From assembly GCF_018129025.1 (NCBI RefSeq), contig NZ_JAAEDI010000007.1:124001-188000 (forward strand): 64,000 bases of DNA, in the 5' to 3' direction. The stretch comes from Neoroseomonas terrae. GTDB lineage: Bacteria > Pseudomonadota > Alphaproteobacteria > Acetobacterales > Acetobacteraceae. The translations under genes were made by a program, and so were the position numbers. This document shows positions 54,235 through 63,214 of the stretch, one piece after another; positions within the stretch are counted from its first letter, which is position 1, and the number at the start of each line of letters is the position of its first letter. Below the pieces are notes generated by a model that ran no database searches, had not been told where the DNA came from, and saw only the letters and a program-made list of their open reading frames with translations.

Positions 54235-55046
54235 TGAATGATGTCGCCGAGATCGCGGACACGCCCGCGCTGGACGCGAAACACATTGCGGAGCTGGGCC
54301 GCCAGCTGACCGAGCTGCTCCGCCTGCGTACCCTGCCCTTCGGCATGAAGCTGTTCGCCGATGCCGAGGAGATGGCGAAGGTGCCGGGCCTGCGCCGGCC
54401 GCCCGAAGGCAAGACCTTCTCGACGTGCCAGCTCGTCACCCAGGCCCGCATCGCGGGCTTCACCATGGGCATCACCACGGCGAACGTGCCGGGCTTCTCG
54501 AATTGCGGCGGCGTCATCGGACTGAACGAGCCCTCCGAACTCTACCTGTCGGGCCGCAAGTTCGAGGGCGTGTGGTTCCAGAACCGCGAGGCCGCCGCCC
54601 TGCACCAGGCGCAGATGCCACGCGTCCCGCCGCGCTATGCCGGCCTTGTCGTCTCTCCGCTGCGCAGCGCGCGGCTCGACCCGCCCGACATCTGCCTGTT
54701 CTACGCGAACCCGGCGCAGATGATCCTGTTCGTCAACGGGCTGCAGTGGAAGAACTACAAGCGCTTCGACTTCTCCATCACCGGGGAGAGCGCCTGCGCC
54801 GATTCCTGGGGCAAGGCGCTGCGCGACAACGCGCCGTCCCTCTCCATCCCCTGCTACGCCGAGCGCCGCTATGGCGGCGTCGCCGATGACGAGATGCTGA
54901 TGGCGCTGCCGCCGGCCGACCTGGCCATCGCGGTCGAAGGGCTGATCGGCCTGTCGAAGGCCGGGCTGCGGTATCCGATCATGCCCTATGGCCCGCAGGC
55001 CGATCCCGGCGAGGGGATGGCGAAGTCCTACGCCGGGAAAAGCTGA
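54235..55046 (+). CDS. DUF169 domain-containing protein
   Basis: A 270-residue protein with LPFGMKLFADAEEM, CQLVTQARIAGFTMG, FSNCGGVIGL and CYAERRYGGVADDEM, the conserved Cys-containing blocks of DUF169 (COG2043). Function is not established; paralogues occur near redox and corrinoid genes. GAGGAACGACC precedes the ATG at 54235. It follows the DUF6065-like gene by 140 bp in the same direction, and its 3' end nearly meets that of the opposing dioxygenase. Confidence 0.82.
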
Positions 55047-55050
55047 GCCT

Positions 55051-55941
55051 TCAGGACCGAACGATCAGCCGGTTCGTGTAGGCGTCGACCGAGCCGGCAT
55101 CGTCGCGGCGCAACGGCGTGTAGTCGAAGCAGCCGATCGGCAGCAGCGAGTACTGCACCTGGAGCAGGAGCCGCGCCGACTGCCGCGGCGGCACGCCGCG
55201 GTGCACCCCTGCCACGTCCCCGGCGAAGGTGGTGCCCGGCGGGCCGCAGATGGTGGCGACGCTGTCCTTGCCGAACCGCGCTGTCAGTGATTCCAACGTG
55301 AAGCGCTCATTCCTCAGCGCCGCGCGGCTGGTGTGGCTGCCGCGGAGGTATTCGTGCGGCCCGGCGCCGGCATCGACTTCCGTCAGGTAGACGAAGACCT
55401 TCACCGTCCGCCAGTCGTCGCAGTCGCGGTGCCATTGCTGGACATCCTCGACGCCCTCGCCCCGCGGGAAGGACCAGCGTACGCCGAGGCTGGAAAGCGT
55501 CGGCTTGCATCCGAGATAGGCCCCGGCGAGGCCGAGCAGGTCCGGATGGTTGACGGCGGCGAGCACGTGCGGGCAGTCGAGCACGGTCGACAGGTCATAG
55601 GCGGCCGCACGCGTGCCGTTGGGCACCTCGCCGAGTGTCGCCCGCCGTCCGCCCGACAGTGTCATCGGCGCCGCGAGGAAGTAGTCACGGACCTCCCGCA
55701 GCTGGTCCGCATCGAACATGGGATCCAGAACGGCGATGCCGTCGCGGCGCAGCGTGGCCAGTTCACGCTGCATGCCAGTTGGCGTTGCCGCGCCCTGCCG
55801 GCTCCGGATGAAGAAGGTGATTGCCCCGGTGATGGCGCGCCGAACCGGGCGAGGCGTGACCACCCGCTGCGCGTAATAGGTCAGCGCGTGACCCATCTGA
55901 AACCCGGCCCGTCTCGGGTCGAGTTGCGCATATGGAATCAT
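55051..55941 (-). CDS. Phytanoyl-CoA dioxygenase (PhyH)-like Fe(II)/2OG oxygenase
   Basis: A 296-residue protein with an N-terminal helix-rich region and a double-stranded beta-helix. QQWHRDCDDWRTVKVFVYL carries the His-x-Asp iron ligands, GPHEYLRGSH the typical turn, and GVHRGVPPRQSARLLLQ the distal His and 2OG-binding Arg. The substrate could be a small molecule or a peptide side chain. The ATG at 55941 has GGGAGG 8 bp upstream. It is convergent with the DUF169 gene, so whether it belongs to the repeat-protein locus is uncertain. Confidence 0.75.
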   Translation of the reverse strand: MIPYAQLDPRRAGFQMGHALTYYAQRVVTPRPVRRAITGAITFFIRSRQGAATPTGMQRELATLRRDGIAVLDPMFDADQLREVRDYFLAAPMTLSGGRRATLGEVPNGTRAAAYDLSTVLDCPHVLAAVNHPDLLGLAGAYLGCKPTLSSLGVRWSFPRGEGVEDVQQWHRDCDDWRTVKVFVYLTEVDAGAGPHEYLRGSHTSRAALRNERFTLESLTARFGKDSVATICGPPGTTFAGDVAGVHRGVPPRQSARLLLQVQYSLLPIGCFDYTPLRRDDAGSVDAYTNRLIVRS

Positions 55942-56164
55942 CGGCCAGCCTCCCAGGCCGGCATGGATCGCCAGTAGACGCACCGCATTTGCAGTCCCTC
56001 CTGCCGATCCGCCCGCGTGAGATGACACGCAGTCGCAAGTCCGATCGCAGTCAGAACGATCCGCTTACCACTCCTGCCGCTTCAAGTTACGTCTCTGTTA
56101 TGTAACGAATAATGGAATGAATCGGCGTTGCGCCGATGCATGCCGGCCGCTCCCGCCGTGCACG
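55942..56164. promoter_or_regulatory. 223-bp intergenic region with GTTAC-N11-GTAAC
   Basis: No gene is visible. A short AT-richer patch (about 56085-56125) contains GTTAC at 56086-56090 and GTAAC at 56102-56106, an inverted repeat with 11-nt spacing, and an overlapping near-palindrome GTTATGTAAC. It lies upstream of the left-facing dioxygenase gene and could be an operator or promoter; confidence is low. Confidence 0.3.
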
Positions 56165-56869
56165 CTAGACGGACCGGGTGATTCCGCCATCCACGCGCAA
56201 GTTCTGGCCGGTGATGTACCCCGCGCCATCCGAGGCCAGGAAACCGACGGTCGCAGCGATCTCCTCGACGCGGCCATAGCGGCCCATCGGGATCGCCGGC
56301 AGGCGTTCCTGGCGCACCGGCAGGCTGTCGATGAACCCGGGCAGCAGGTTGTTCATCCGCACATTGTCCGCCGCATAGCGGTCGGCGAACAGCTTGGCAT
56401 AGGCGGCAAGCCCCGCCCGGAACACGCCGGAGGTCGGGAAGGCCGGATCGGGCTCGAAGGCCGCGAAGGTCGAGATGTTGATGATCGCCCCGCCCTTCTG
56501 GGCGACCATGACCGGCGCGACCAGGCGCGTTGGCCGGACCACGTTCATGAAATAGACGTCGAGGCCGCGATGCCAGTCCTCGTCCGTCAGGTCGAGCACC
56601 GGCCCGCGCGGTCCATGCCCGGCGCTGTTGACCAGCACGTCGATGCGGCCCCAGCGCGCCATGGCGGCGTCCACCAGCCGCTTGAGGTCGTCATTCGACT
56701 GGTTCGAGCCGGTCACGCCGATGCCGCCGAGCTCGGCTGCCAGCGCCTCCCCCTTGCCGGAGGAGGAGAGGATGCCGACGGCGAAGCCGTCCGAGGCCAA
56801 CCGCCGCGCCGCCGCGGCCCCCATGCCGCTGCCGCCCGCCGTGACGAGCGCCACCTTCACTGCCGCCAT
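56165..56869 (-). CDS. SDR-fold protein lacking the canonical catalytic Tyr/Lys
   Basis: A 234-residue SDR-like protein. The dinucleotide motif reads VTAGGSGMG, with Ala replacing the first Gly. NSAG is present, and Ser133 of INIST fits the catalytic Ser. However, the YxxxK position reads SGVFR (S147, R151), so the proton-donor Tyr and Lys are missing. C-terminal GYITGQNLRVDGG is typical. I recall similar PTSGVFRAGL sequences in other proteobacteria, so this may be a conserved subfamily rather than a mutation. Start at 56869, where GGGGGG gives better spacing than for the adjacent ATG at 56872. Confidence 0.75.
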   Translation of the reverse strand: MAAVKVALVTAGGSGMGAAAARRLASDGFAVGILSSSGKGEALAAELGGIGVTGSNQSNDDLKRLVDAAMARWGRIDVLVNSAGHGPRGPVLDLTDEDWHRGLDVYFMNVVRPTRLVAPVMVAQKGGAIINISTFAAFEPDPAFPTSGVFRAGLAAYAKLFADRYAADNVRMNNLLPGFIDSLPVRQERLPAIPMGRYGRVEEIAATVGFLASDGAGYITGQNLRVDGGITRSV

Positions 56870-56927
56870 CATTTCCCCCCCTGGAAGACGATGCGCCCGC
56901 CCCGTCAGCGGCGGGCGCATGTTGCAC

Positions 56928-58352
56928 TCACTCGCCCGCCGACATCTTGATCGGCGGATTCACGTCCGAGGGCAGCGGGCAGACATAGGGATGCGCCGAG
57001 GTGCGCGCCTTGTGATCCGCCTTGGCCGCCGCGAGCAGTTCCGGCTTCTGGATCGCGTCGATCGCCGTTCCGGCCATGATCTTCGCGACATGCACGAGGC
57101 CCTTGTGGGCGATGCCCGACTTGCCCTGCGCGGTCAGCTGCCAGGAATGCCCCGGCGTGCCGATCGCATAGGTCGCCCCGCGCGCCTGCACCGTCGGCAC
57201 CGCCCAGGAGACATCGCCGACGTCGGTCGAGCCGACGCCGCCCTTCCCCTTGGCATCCAGCGGCACGATGATGTCGCAGAGCGGCTTGTCGCGATCGACG
57301 CCGAGCCCATGGCGACTGAAGGCCGCGGCGATGTCCTCGTCGGACAGCGTGCCCTGGATCTGCTTGGCATAGGCGCGGTCGGCATCGTCGAACTGCGGCG
57401 CGCCGAGGCGCTGCATGTTGTCGTACATTGCCTGTTCCAGCGGCGTGTTCGCCAGCAGGTTCGACACGGCGGAGACAACCTTGGTCTTCACCGAGGTCTC
57501 GGTCATCAGCGCCGCGCCGTCGCCGATCTTGCGCACGCGGGCCACCAGGGCGTTCAGCCCCACCAGGTCGCGCGCGCGGATCAGGTAGCGCACCGTCGCT
57601 GAGCCCTGCACCACGTTCGGCGCGATGCCGCCCGCGTCCAGATAGGCATAGTGGATGCGCGCATCGGACGGCATGTGCTCGCGCATGTAGTTGACACCGA
57701 CATTCATCAGCTCGACGGCATCGAGCGCCGAGCGCCCGAGTTCGGGCGCCGCCGCGGCGTGTGACGACCGGCCCGTGAAGGTGAAGTCGATGCGCGTGTT
57801 GGCCAGCGACACCGCCTCGTTGACGCCGGTGAAGGCAGCCGGGTGCCAGCAGATCGCCATGTCCACATCGTCGAAGGCGCCGTCGCGGACCATGAAGCCC
57901 TTGGCCGCGCCGCCTTCCTCGGCGGGGCATCCATAGTAGCGCACGCGCGCCTTGATGCCGTTCTCCGCCAGCCAGTCCTTCACGGCCGAGGCCGCAAGCA
58001 GGGACGCCGCGCCCAACAGGTTGTGACCGCAGCCATGGCCCGACCCGTCACCGGGCAGCGGCTTGTGCTCGGCGACGCCGGCCTCGTTCGACAGGCCCGG
58101 CAGCGCGTCATACTCGCCGAGGATGGCGATGACGGGACCGCCCTCCCCCGCCTCGCCCATCACGGCGGTCGGGATGCCGGCGACGTCCTTCGTCACGCGA
58201 AAGCCGTGCTGCTCCAGCAGGGCGGTGTGCTCGGCGCAGGAACGGGCCTCGGCGTAGCAGAGCTCCGGCATGCCCCAGACGCGGTCGGCCAGTCCGATGG
58301 CATCCGGTGCCTTGGCATCGACCAGGCGCCAAATCTGTTCGGAGTTCTGCAT
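56928..58352 (-). CDS. M20 family amidohydrolase, AbgB (p-aminobenzoyl-glutamate hydrolase subunit B)-like
   Basis: A 474-residue metallo-amidohydrolase with GSGHGCGHNLLGAASL (metal His), GCPAEEGGAAKGFM (Glu pair) and a lid domain of about 110 residues in the middle (FTFTGRSSHAAAAPELGRS). It cleaves amide bonds of N-acyl amino acids or aminobenzoyl-glutamate. The gene is 58 bp upstream of the SDR-like gene in the same direction and may be its operon partner. It is divergent from the deacetylase gene. Confidence 0.86.
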   Translation of the reverse strand: MQNSEQIWRLVDAKAPDAIGLADRVWGMPELCYAEARSCAEHTALLEQHGFRVTKDVAGIPTAVMGEAGEGGPVIAILGEYDALPGLSNEAGVAEHKPLPGDGSGHGCGHNLLGAASLLAASAVKDWLAENGIKARVRYYGCPAEEGGAAKGFMVRDGAFDDVDMAICWHPAAFTGVNEAVSLANTRIDFTFTGRSSHAAAAPELGRSALDAVELMNVGVNYMREHMPSDARIHYAYLDAGGIAPNVVQGSATVRYLIRARDLVGLNALVARVRKIGDGAALMTETSVKTKVVSAVSNLLANTPLEQAMYDNMQRLGAPQFDDADRAYAKQIQGTLSDEDIAAAFSRHGLGVDRDKPLCDIIVPLDAKGKGGVGSTDVGDVSWAVPTVQARGATYAIGTPGHSWQLTAQGKSGIAHKGLVHVAKIMAGTAIDAIQKPELLAAAKADHKARTSAHPYVCPLPSDVNPPIKMSAGE

Positions 58353-58482
58353 GGCTCGGGTTCCTCAGCTACGGCAGAAGGGACGGATGGCGTCGCATGG
58401 GATGACCGGGGTGACAAGACGCTGCCTTGCATCCCGGCCTTGCAGGGACTGGAATGTTCCGCACGACGGTGGAGGCTTCGGC

Positions 58483-59424
58483 ATGATCTCTCGGCGCATC
58501 CTGGCGGGCGCGGCGCTTGGCCTGCTTGCGGCCCCCGCCCTGGCGCAGTCGCCGCGGCCGCGCGGTCCGTTCTGGCCGGGCGGGGCGCGCCTCGCCGTCG
58601 GCGTCTGCATGATGTTCGAGGCGGATGGTGGCCAGCCCGGGCAGTGGCAGCCAGGGCCGCCTGGCACCGCGGGCCGCTTTCCGAACCTCCCCGCCATCCA
58701 GCAGCGGACCTATGGCGCGATCGAGGGCGCGCCGCGCCTGCTCGACCTGTTCGACCGCGTCGGCATCCGCGTCTCCTCCTTCATGATCGGCGAAAGCATC
58801 CAGCGCTACCCCGACCTCGCACGGGAAATCGTCGCGCGCGGCCATGAGGCCGGCGGCCGCGCCATCCGGCACGCCCCGCAATTCCACCTGTCCAAGGAGG
58901 CCGAGCGCGAATTCCTGCGCGAAGGGTTCGAGGCGCTGCGCGTCGCGACCGGGCTTTGGCCGAAAGGCTTCAACGCGCAGGGACTGCAAGGCAGCGTGAA
59001 CACCAACGACCTCCTGCAGGAGCTCGGCCTGATCTATTCCATCGATGACCGCACGCGCGACGAGCCGTGGATCCAGACCGTCAACGGCGACAAGGATTTC
59101 TGCCTCGTCCCGTATATCGGGCACGTCAACGACCTCGGCTTCTTCCAGAACCAGCAGCGCAGCCTTGCGGACTACGAGCAGATGCTGAAGCAGGAATTCG
59201 AGACGCTTTATGCCGAAGGTGCCGCACGCCGGCGGATGATGAGCGTGCCGCTGCATGATTTCGTCGCCGGTCGGCCGGCGGTGATGCCCTCGGTGGAGCG
59301 CTTCCTGCGCTGGGCGGCGTCGCATCCCGGCGTGTGGTTCGCGCGGCGGGATGAGATCGCGGAATGGGCACTCGGGCCGGGGCAGGCGTTGACGCCGCGA
59401 GGGGCGCCGGTGATCCCCGGGTGA
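58483..59424 (+). CDS. Exported polysaccharide deacetylase-like protein
   Basis: A 313-residue protein. The signal peptide (MISRRILAGAALGLLAAPALA-QS) begins at the ATG at 58483, with GGAGG just upstream. The NodB-like barrel has FEADGG (catalytic Asp), RGHEAGGRAIRHAPQFHL near the metal site and SVPLHDFVAGRPAVMP near the C-terminus. The second motif has Gly-Gly where NodB enzymes have Asn/Ala-His, so metal binding may differ. It may trim cell-wall or imported polysaccharides or act as a PuuE-like hydrolase. Confidence 0.78.
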   Translation: MISRRILAGAALGLLAAPALAQSPRPRGPFWPGGARLAVGVCMMFEADGGQPGQWQPGPPGTAGRFPNLPAIQQRTYGAIEGAPRLLDLFDRVGIRVSSFMIGESIQRYPDLAREIVARGHEAGGRAIRHAPQFHLSKEAEREFLREGFEALRVATGLWPKGFNAQGLQGSVNTNDLLQELGLIYSIDDRTRDEPWIQTVNGDKDFCLVPYIGHVNDLGFFQNQQRSLADYEQMLKQEFETLYAEGAARRRMMSVPLHDFVAGRPAVMPSVERFLRWAASHPGVWFARRDEIAEWALGPGQALTPRGAPVIPG

Positions 59425-59430
59425 GGGTTG

Positions 59431-59452
59431 CGCCCTTTCGCGCGAAAGGGCG
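59431..59452. terminator. Hairpin terminator after the deacetylase-like gene
   Basis: CGCCCTTTC, a GCGC loop and GAAAGGGCG: a 9-bp perfect stem 6 bp after the stop at 59424. A degraded GAGAGGGGCGCC half-hairpin of the family seen at 9287 and 34612 follows at about 59459. Confidence 0.65.
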
Positions 59453-59483
59453 GGTCAGAGAGGGGCGCCGCTCTATCGCTCCG

Positions 59484-59786
59484 TCAGCGAGCGCGCACCC
59501 GCACGGCGAGCGGCGACAGCGGTTGGCGGCGACCGCGGACCGGCGGGTCGCCGCGGTGTTCCTGGAGCATGACGGCCGCACCGATCTGCACCGAGCCGAA
59601 GGTCAGGCCCACGAAGAACCACAGCAGCGCGATCACCGGCAGGCCGCCCTGCGTCAGGATCAGCCGCCCCACCCCGCCCGGATCGGCCCAGAGCAGGGCG
59701 GCGACGAAAATCGCAGATAGGCCGAAGCCCACGAGCCCATGGAGGATCATGAAGCGGACGGCGACGGGGATGCGGCGCAGGGACAT
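59484..59786 (-). CDS. Small two- or three-helix membrane protein
   Basis: A 100-residue protein with hydrophobic segments at about residues 12-32 and 45-70 and a basic C-terminus (RGRRQPLSPLAVRVRAR). GAGGAGG precedes the ATG at 59786. It follows the sugar ABC permease gene by 59 bp in the same direction and may be co-transcribed with the importer. I do not recognise a family. Confidence 0.6.
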   Translation of the reverse strand: MSLRRIPVAVRFMILHGLVGFGLSAIFVAALLWADPGGVGRLILTQGGLPVIALLWFFVGLTFGSVQIGAAVMLQEHRGDPPVRGRRQPLSPLAVRVRAR

Positions 59787-59845
59787 CGGGGCCTCCTCGA
59801 CCTCGGTGCCAGAGATAGGACCGCCGCCCCTCCGCCACAACGCGC

Positions 59846-60673
59846 TCATCCCCCCTTCACACCGCCCGCCGTCAGCCCCGCCACGATCTGCTTCTGCGCC
59901 AGCAGCGTCAGCAGCAGCACCGGTGCCGTCACCAGCAGCGCTGCCGCCGAGAGCGGGCCCCAGGAGATCTGCTCGAAGGTCAGCATGTTGTTGACGGCGA
60001 CGGGCAGCGTCCGCGTCTCCCGCCCTGCCAGCACCATCGCGAAGATGAAGTTGTTCCAGGAGAAGATGAAGGCGAGGATGGTCGCCACGGTGATGCCGGG
60101 CTTCGCGAGCGGCATCGCGACATGGCGGAAGGCCTGCCAGATCGTCGCGCCATCGACCAGCGCGGCTTCTTCCAACTCCGCCGGCAGCCCCTCGAAGAAG
60201 CCCATCATGATCCACACCACGATGGGCACGGTGATGACCAAATGCGTGATGACGATCGGTGCGAGCGTACCCGTCAAGCCGATCCACTGGAACAGCAGGA
60301 ACAGCGGGATCAGGTAGGACAGGCCCGGCGTGATGCGGGCGATCAGGATGACGACGGCGGCCTTCGTCGCCTTCATCTTGGCGATACCATACCCCGCCGG
60401 CACGCCGAGCAGGATGGCGAGCCCGGTCGCCGAGAAGGACACGATCACCGAATTGATCGCGTATTTCAGGAAGTTGTTGCGTTCGAACACCTGGACGAAA
60501 TTGTCCATCACCGGCGGGTTCGGGATGAACACCGGCGGGTAGTCGGTGTTGTCGAGCTCGGTCTTCAGCGACAGCGACAGCATCCACAGGAACACGGTGA
60601 TCGCGGGCGCGACCAGCATCACCACGCCGAAGCCGAATCCGATGTTCCAGGCGATGCGCTTGACCTTCCGCAT
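59846..60673 (-). CDS. Carbohydrate ABC transporter permease (MalG/UgpE-like)
   Basis: A 275-residue inner-membrane permease with about six helices, the EAA loop EEAALVDGATIWQAFRHVAMPLAKPG that docks the ATPase, and NNMLTF near the C-terminus. Its start overlaps the stop of the partner permease by one base (TGATG). No ATPase gene lies in the cluster, so a shared MsmK/UgpC-type ATPase encoded elsewhere must serve it. Confidence 0.9.
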   Translation of the reverse strand: MRKVKRIAWNIGFGFGVVMLVAPAITVFLWMLSLSLKTELDNTDYPPVFIPNPPVMDNFVQVFERNNFLKYAINSVIVSFSATGLAILLGVPAGYGIAKMKATKAAVVILIARITPGLSYLIPLFLLFQWIGLTGTLAPIVITHLVITVPIVVWIMMGFFEGLPAELEEAALVDGATIWQAFRHVAMPLAKPGITVATILAFIFSWNNFIFAMVLAGRETRTLPVAVNNMLTFEQISWGPLSAAALLVTAPVLLLTLLAQKQIVAGLTAGGVKGG

Positions 60674-61593
60674 CACGCGTCCTTCACCCGCGCTCGGGTC
60701 CACAGCAGCACCATCGCCAGCAGGATGATGATGGCGAAGAACACGACCACGACGGCGGAGGCATAGCCGAGGTTGTAGTAGGCGAAGGCCTGCAGATAGA
60801 GGAAGATGTTGATGGTCTCGCTGGCCGTGCCCGGTCCGCCCTGCGTGATGACGTAGATCGTGTCGAAGGCCTTCAGCGCATCGATGGTGCGGATGATCAG
60901 CGCGACGACGAGGAACGGCGCGAGCAGCGGCAGGGTGATGTGCCAGAAGGCCTGCCACGGCGTGGCCCCGTCGATCTTCGCCGCCTCATACGGATCGATC
61001 GGCAGGGAAGCCAGGCCACCAAGCAGGATCAGCATCACCAGCGGCGTCCAGTGCCAGACCTCGACCATCACCAGCGTCGGGATGACGGTCTCGGGCGAAT
61101 AGACCCACATGGACGGCGGCAGCCCCACCTGCTGCAGCAGCCAGTTCAGCACGCCGAGTTGCGGGTGGAACATCATCGTCCAGACCAGCGCGACGGCGAC
61201 GGGTGTCGCCATCATCGGCAGGATGAAGATGGTGCGCGCCAGCCCGCGCAGCGGGAACTTCCGCGCGAAGGCGAGCGCCGCCAGCAGCCCCAGCACCATC
61301 GGGATCACCACCGACAGGCCGGTGAAGTACAGCGTGCGCATGATCGACAGCAGGAATCGCTCGTCGGAGACCAGCTTCACATAGTTCGCCGATCCCACCC
61401 ATTCGCGCGCGCCGCCGAGCTTGAAGTCGTGCATCGACATGTACACGGTGAAGACCCAGGGGAAGATGATGGTGCCGAGCACCACCGCCCCGCAGGGCAC
61501 CACGAACCACCAGTAGCGGCGGGCGTAGTTCTGTCGGCGGCGAGGCCTGGCCCCTGCCGCCGTGCCGTCCAGCGTGGCCGCGCTGCCTGCCAT
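60673..61593 (-). CDS. Carbohydrate ABC transporter permease (MalF/UgpA-like)
   Basis: A 306-residue permease with six predicted helices, FARKFPLRGLARTIFILPMM and the EAA loop YEAAKIDGATPWQAFWHITLPLL. It starts 4 bp after the stop of the solute-binding protein gene and overlaps the MalG-like gene by one base. It forms the membrane channel with that partner. Confidence 0.9.
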   Translation of the reverse strand: MAGSAATLDGTAAGARPRRRQNYARRYWWFVVPCGAVVLGTIIFPWVFTVYMSMHDFKLGGAREWVGSANYVKLVSDERFLLSIMRTLYFTGLSVVIPMVLGLLAALAFARKFPLRGLARTIFILPMMATPVAVALVWTMMFHPQLGVLNWLLQQVGLPPSMWVYSPETVIPTLVMVEVWHWTPLVMLILLGGLASLPIDPYEAAKIDGATPWQAFWHITLPLLAPFLVVALIIRTIDALKAFDTIYVITQGGPGTASETINIFLYLQAFAYYNLGYASAVVVVFFAIIILLAMVLLWTRARVKDA

Positions 61594-61597
61594 CGGC

Positions 61598-62932
61598 TCA
61601 GCTCTCGCGTTCGGACTGCTCGAGGACCGGGCGGAAGGCTTCGGTCGCGCGGCGCAGTTCCGTCGCGACGTCGGCACCGCCGATGGTGTTGGTCAGCGCC
61701 GAGCCCAGCGTATCGCGGAACTCCGTGACGGGCACGATCTCCGGCAGGCCGGGGCGGCTGATGCGCGCGCTCTCGATCAGCGTGTTGAAGAATTCGCGCG
61801 AGAAGCGGGACTGGCTGATCGCCTCCTCGTTCCGATACGCCGAGGTGCGCGCCGGCGAGCCCGCGCCGGACGTCAGGTAGCGAAGCTGGTTCGCCTTCCC
61901 CGACGCCCATTGCAGGTACATCCAGGACGCGCCCTTCTTGCGTGACTGCTCGGCGATGCCGAAGGCCGTGCCGAACATCGCGCAGTGATGATGCGCCGGC
62001 CCGCGCGGCACGACCGCATAGCCGACCTTGCCGGCGACGCGCGACCGCGTGCGGTCCTCGAGCGGTGCCGCGAAGCCGACGCCGTCCAGCCAGAAGGCGG
62101 CGCGGCCCTGCATGAAGGTCGTCTGGCTCTCATTCCAGTTGAAGCCGGAGACGCCCGGCGGCGAGCAGTCGCGCAGCAGCTTCTTGTAGTACTCGCCGGC
62201 CCAGATCGCGTCGGGCGTGTCGCTGATCAGCCGGCGCTGCCCGTCGAGGAAGTCCCGCTGCTGCGTGCCGAGCAGGAAGGACGAATACAGCACGACATTG
62301 GCGTTCCGCAGCCCGCGCCCGACATTGCCGTAGATCTGGCGAGAGGTGTCGGTCAGCCGCCGCGCGCTCTCATACATGTCGTCGAAGGTGGCCGGCGGGG
62401 CGATGTTCTTCGCCGCCAGCAATTCCTTGTTGTAGTAGAGGATGAAGTAGTCGGTGAACTCCGGCAGCGTGTCCATACGCCCGTCGGCCTGGGTGGAATA
62501 GGCGACCGCGCCCTCCCCGAAATCCGCGAAATCGAAATCCGGGGCGGTGATGGTCGGGTCGGCCATCAGCGCCTTGATGTCGGTGCACCATCGCGCCTTG
62601 CCCACCTGCCGCTTGTTCACGTGCAGGGAGATCCCGACCACATCGAAGGACGGTCGGCCGGTCGCAAACTCGATGGCGAACTTCTGCCGGTGCTGCTGTT
62701 CGGGGATGGCTTCCGCGCCGACGCGGATGCCGGTCATGTCCTCGAACTCGCGCTGGTTCTGGATGAGGATCTGGCTGCGCGGGTTCGCGGTCAGGCTGAC
62801 CTCGATGCGCTCGCCGGAAAATCGCTTCCAGTCGAACTGCGACTGGGCATTGGCCTGGCGCACCAGGGGCGGTGCGGCGAGAACGCCGGCACCGGCCAGC
62901 AGTGCCGTGCGGCGCGTGAAGCCATGGGTCAT
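61598..62932 (-). CDS. Carbohydrate-type ABC transporter extracellular solute-binding protein
   Basis: A 444-residue periplasmic protein with a twin-arginine-like signal (GFTRRTALLAGAGVLAAPPL, cut near ANA-QS). The SBP_bac_1 fold is indicated by RSQILIQNQREFEDMTGI, FTDYFILYYNKELLAA and WNESQTTFMQGRAAFW. It captures a sugar or sugar alcohol for the two permeases downstream and is the first gene of the operon. Confidence 0.88.
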   Translation of the reverse strand: MTHGFTRRTALLAGAGVLAAPPLVRQANAQSQFDWKRFSGERIEVSLTANPRSQILIQNQREFEDMTGIRVGAEAIPEQQHRQKFAIEFATGRPSFDVVGISLHVNKRQVGKARWCTDIKALMADPTITAPDFDFADFGEGAVAYSTQADGRMDTLPEFTDYFILYYNKELLAAKNIAPPATFDDMYESARRLTDTSRQIYGNVGRGLRNANVVLYSSFLLGTQQRDFLDGQRRLISDTPDAIWAGEYYKKLLRDCSPPGVSGFNWNESQTTFMQGRAAFWLDGVGFAAPLEDRTRSRVAGKVGYAVVPRGPAHHHCAMFGTAFGIAEQSRKKGASWMYLQWASGKANQLRYLTSGAGSPARTSAYRNEEAISQSRFSREFFNTLIESARISRPGLPEIVPVTEFRDTLGSALTNTIGGADVATELRRATEAFRPVLEQSERES

Positions 62933-63066
62933 GTCGGTTTCCTCCGCCTGAGCGGCGGGTCATCTCGCCCGCCTTTGATCAGGCACCCATGATCCGCACG
63001 AAGCCGCCGGGCAAGCAAGTGTGGCGAGGCCAGGGGCGGCCACCGATCCCTTATCGGCGCCGACCC

Positions 63067-63192
63067 ATGCCCAAGTTGCGGTCATTCGCCCTCTGTGTCG
63101 CCGCCACGCTCCTGCTCGCGATCACGCCCGGCCCCGGCTCTTCCATGTCGCTGCGCGAACCCTCGCTGGCGGACGGGGGGCCGGCGTCCTGA
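63067..63192 (+). pseudogene. Remnant of a LysE/RhtB-family exporter gene (N-terminus only)
   Basis: The 41 codons from the ATG at 63067 read MPKLRSFALCVAATLLLAIT then PGPGSSMSLREPSLADGG, matching the LysE/RhtB N-terminus (first helix plus the TPGP motif and a following 'SL..G' stretch). A stop at 63190-63192 ends it, and the opposing protease gene ends 23 bp later. Five helices of the family are therefore missing. It is too short to act as an exporter. Confidence 0.5.
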
Positions 63193-63214
63193 CCCGGCCG
63201 GCCGGCACCCACCG

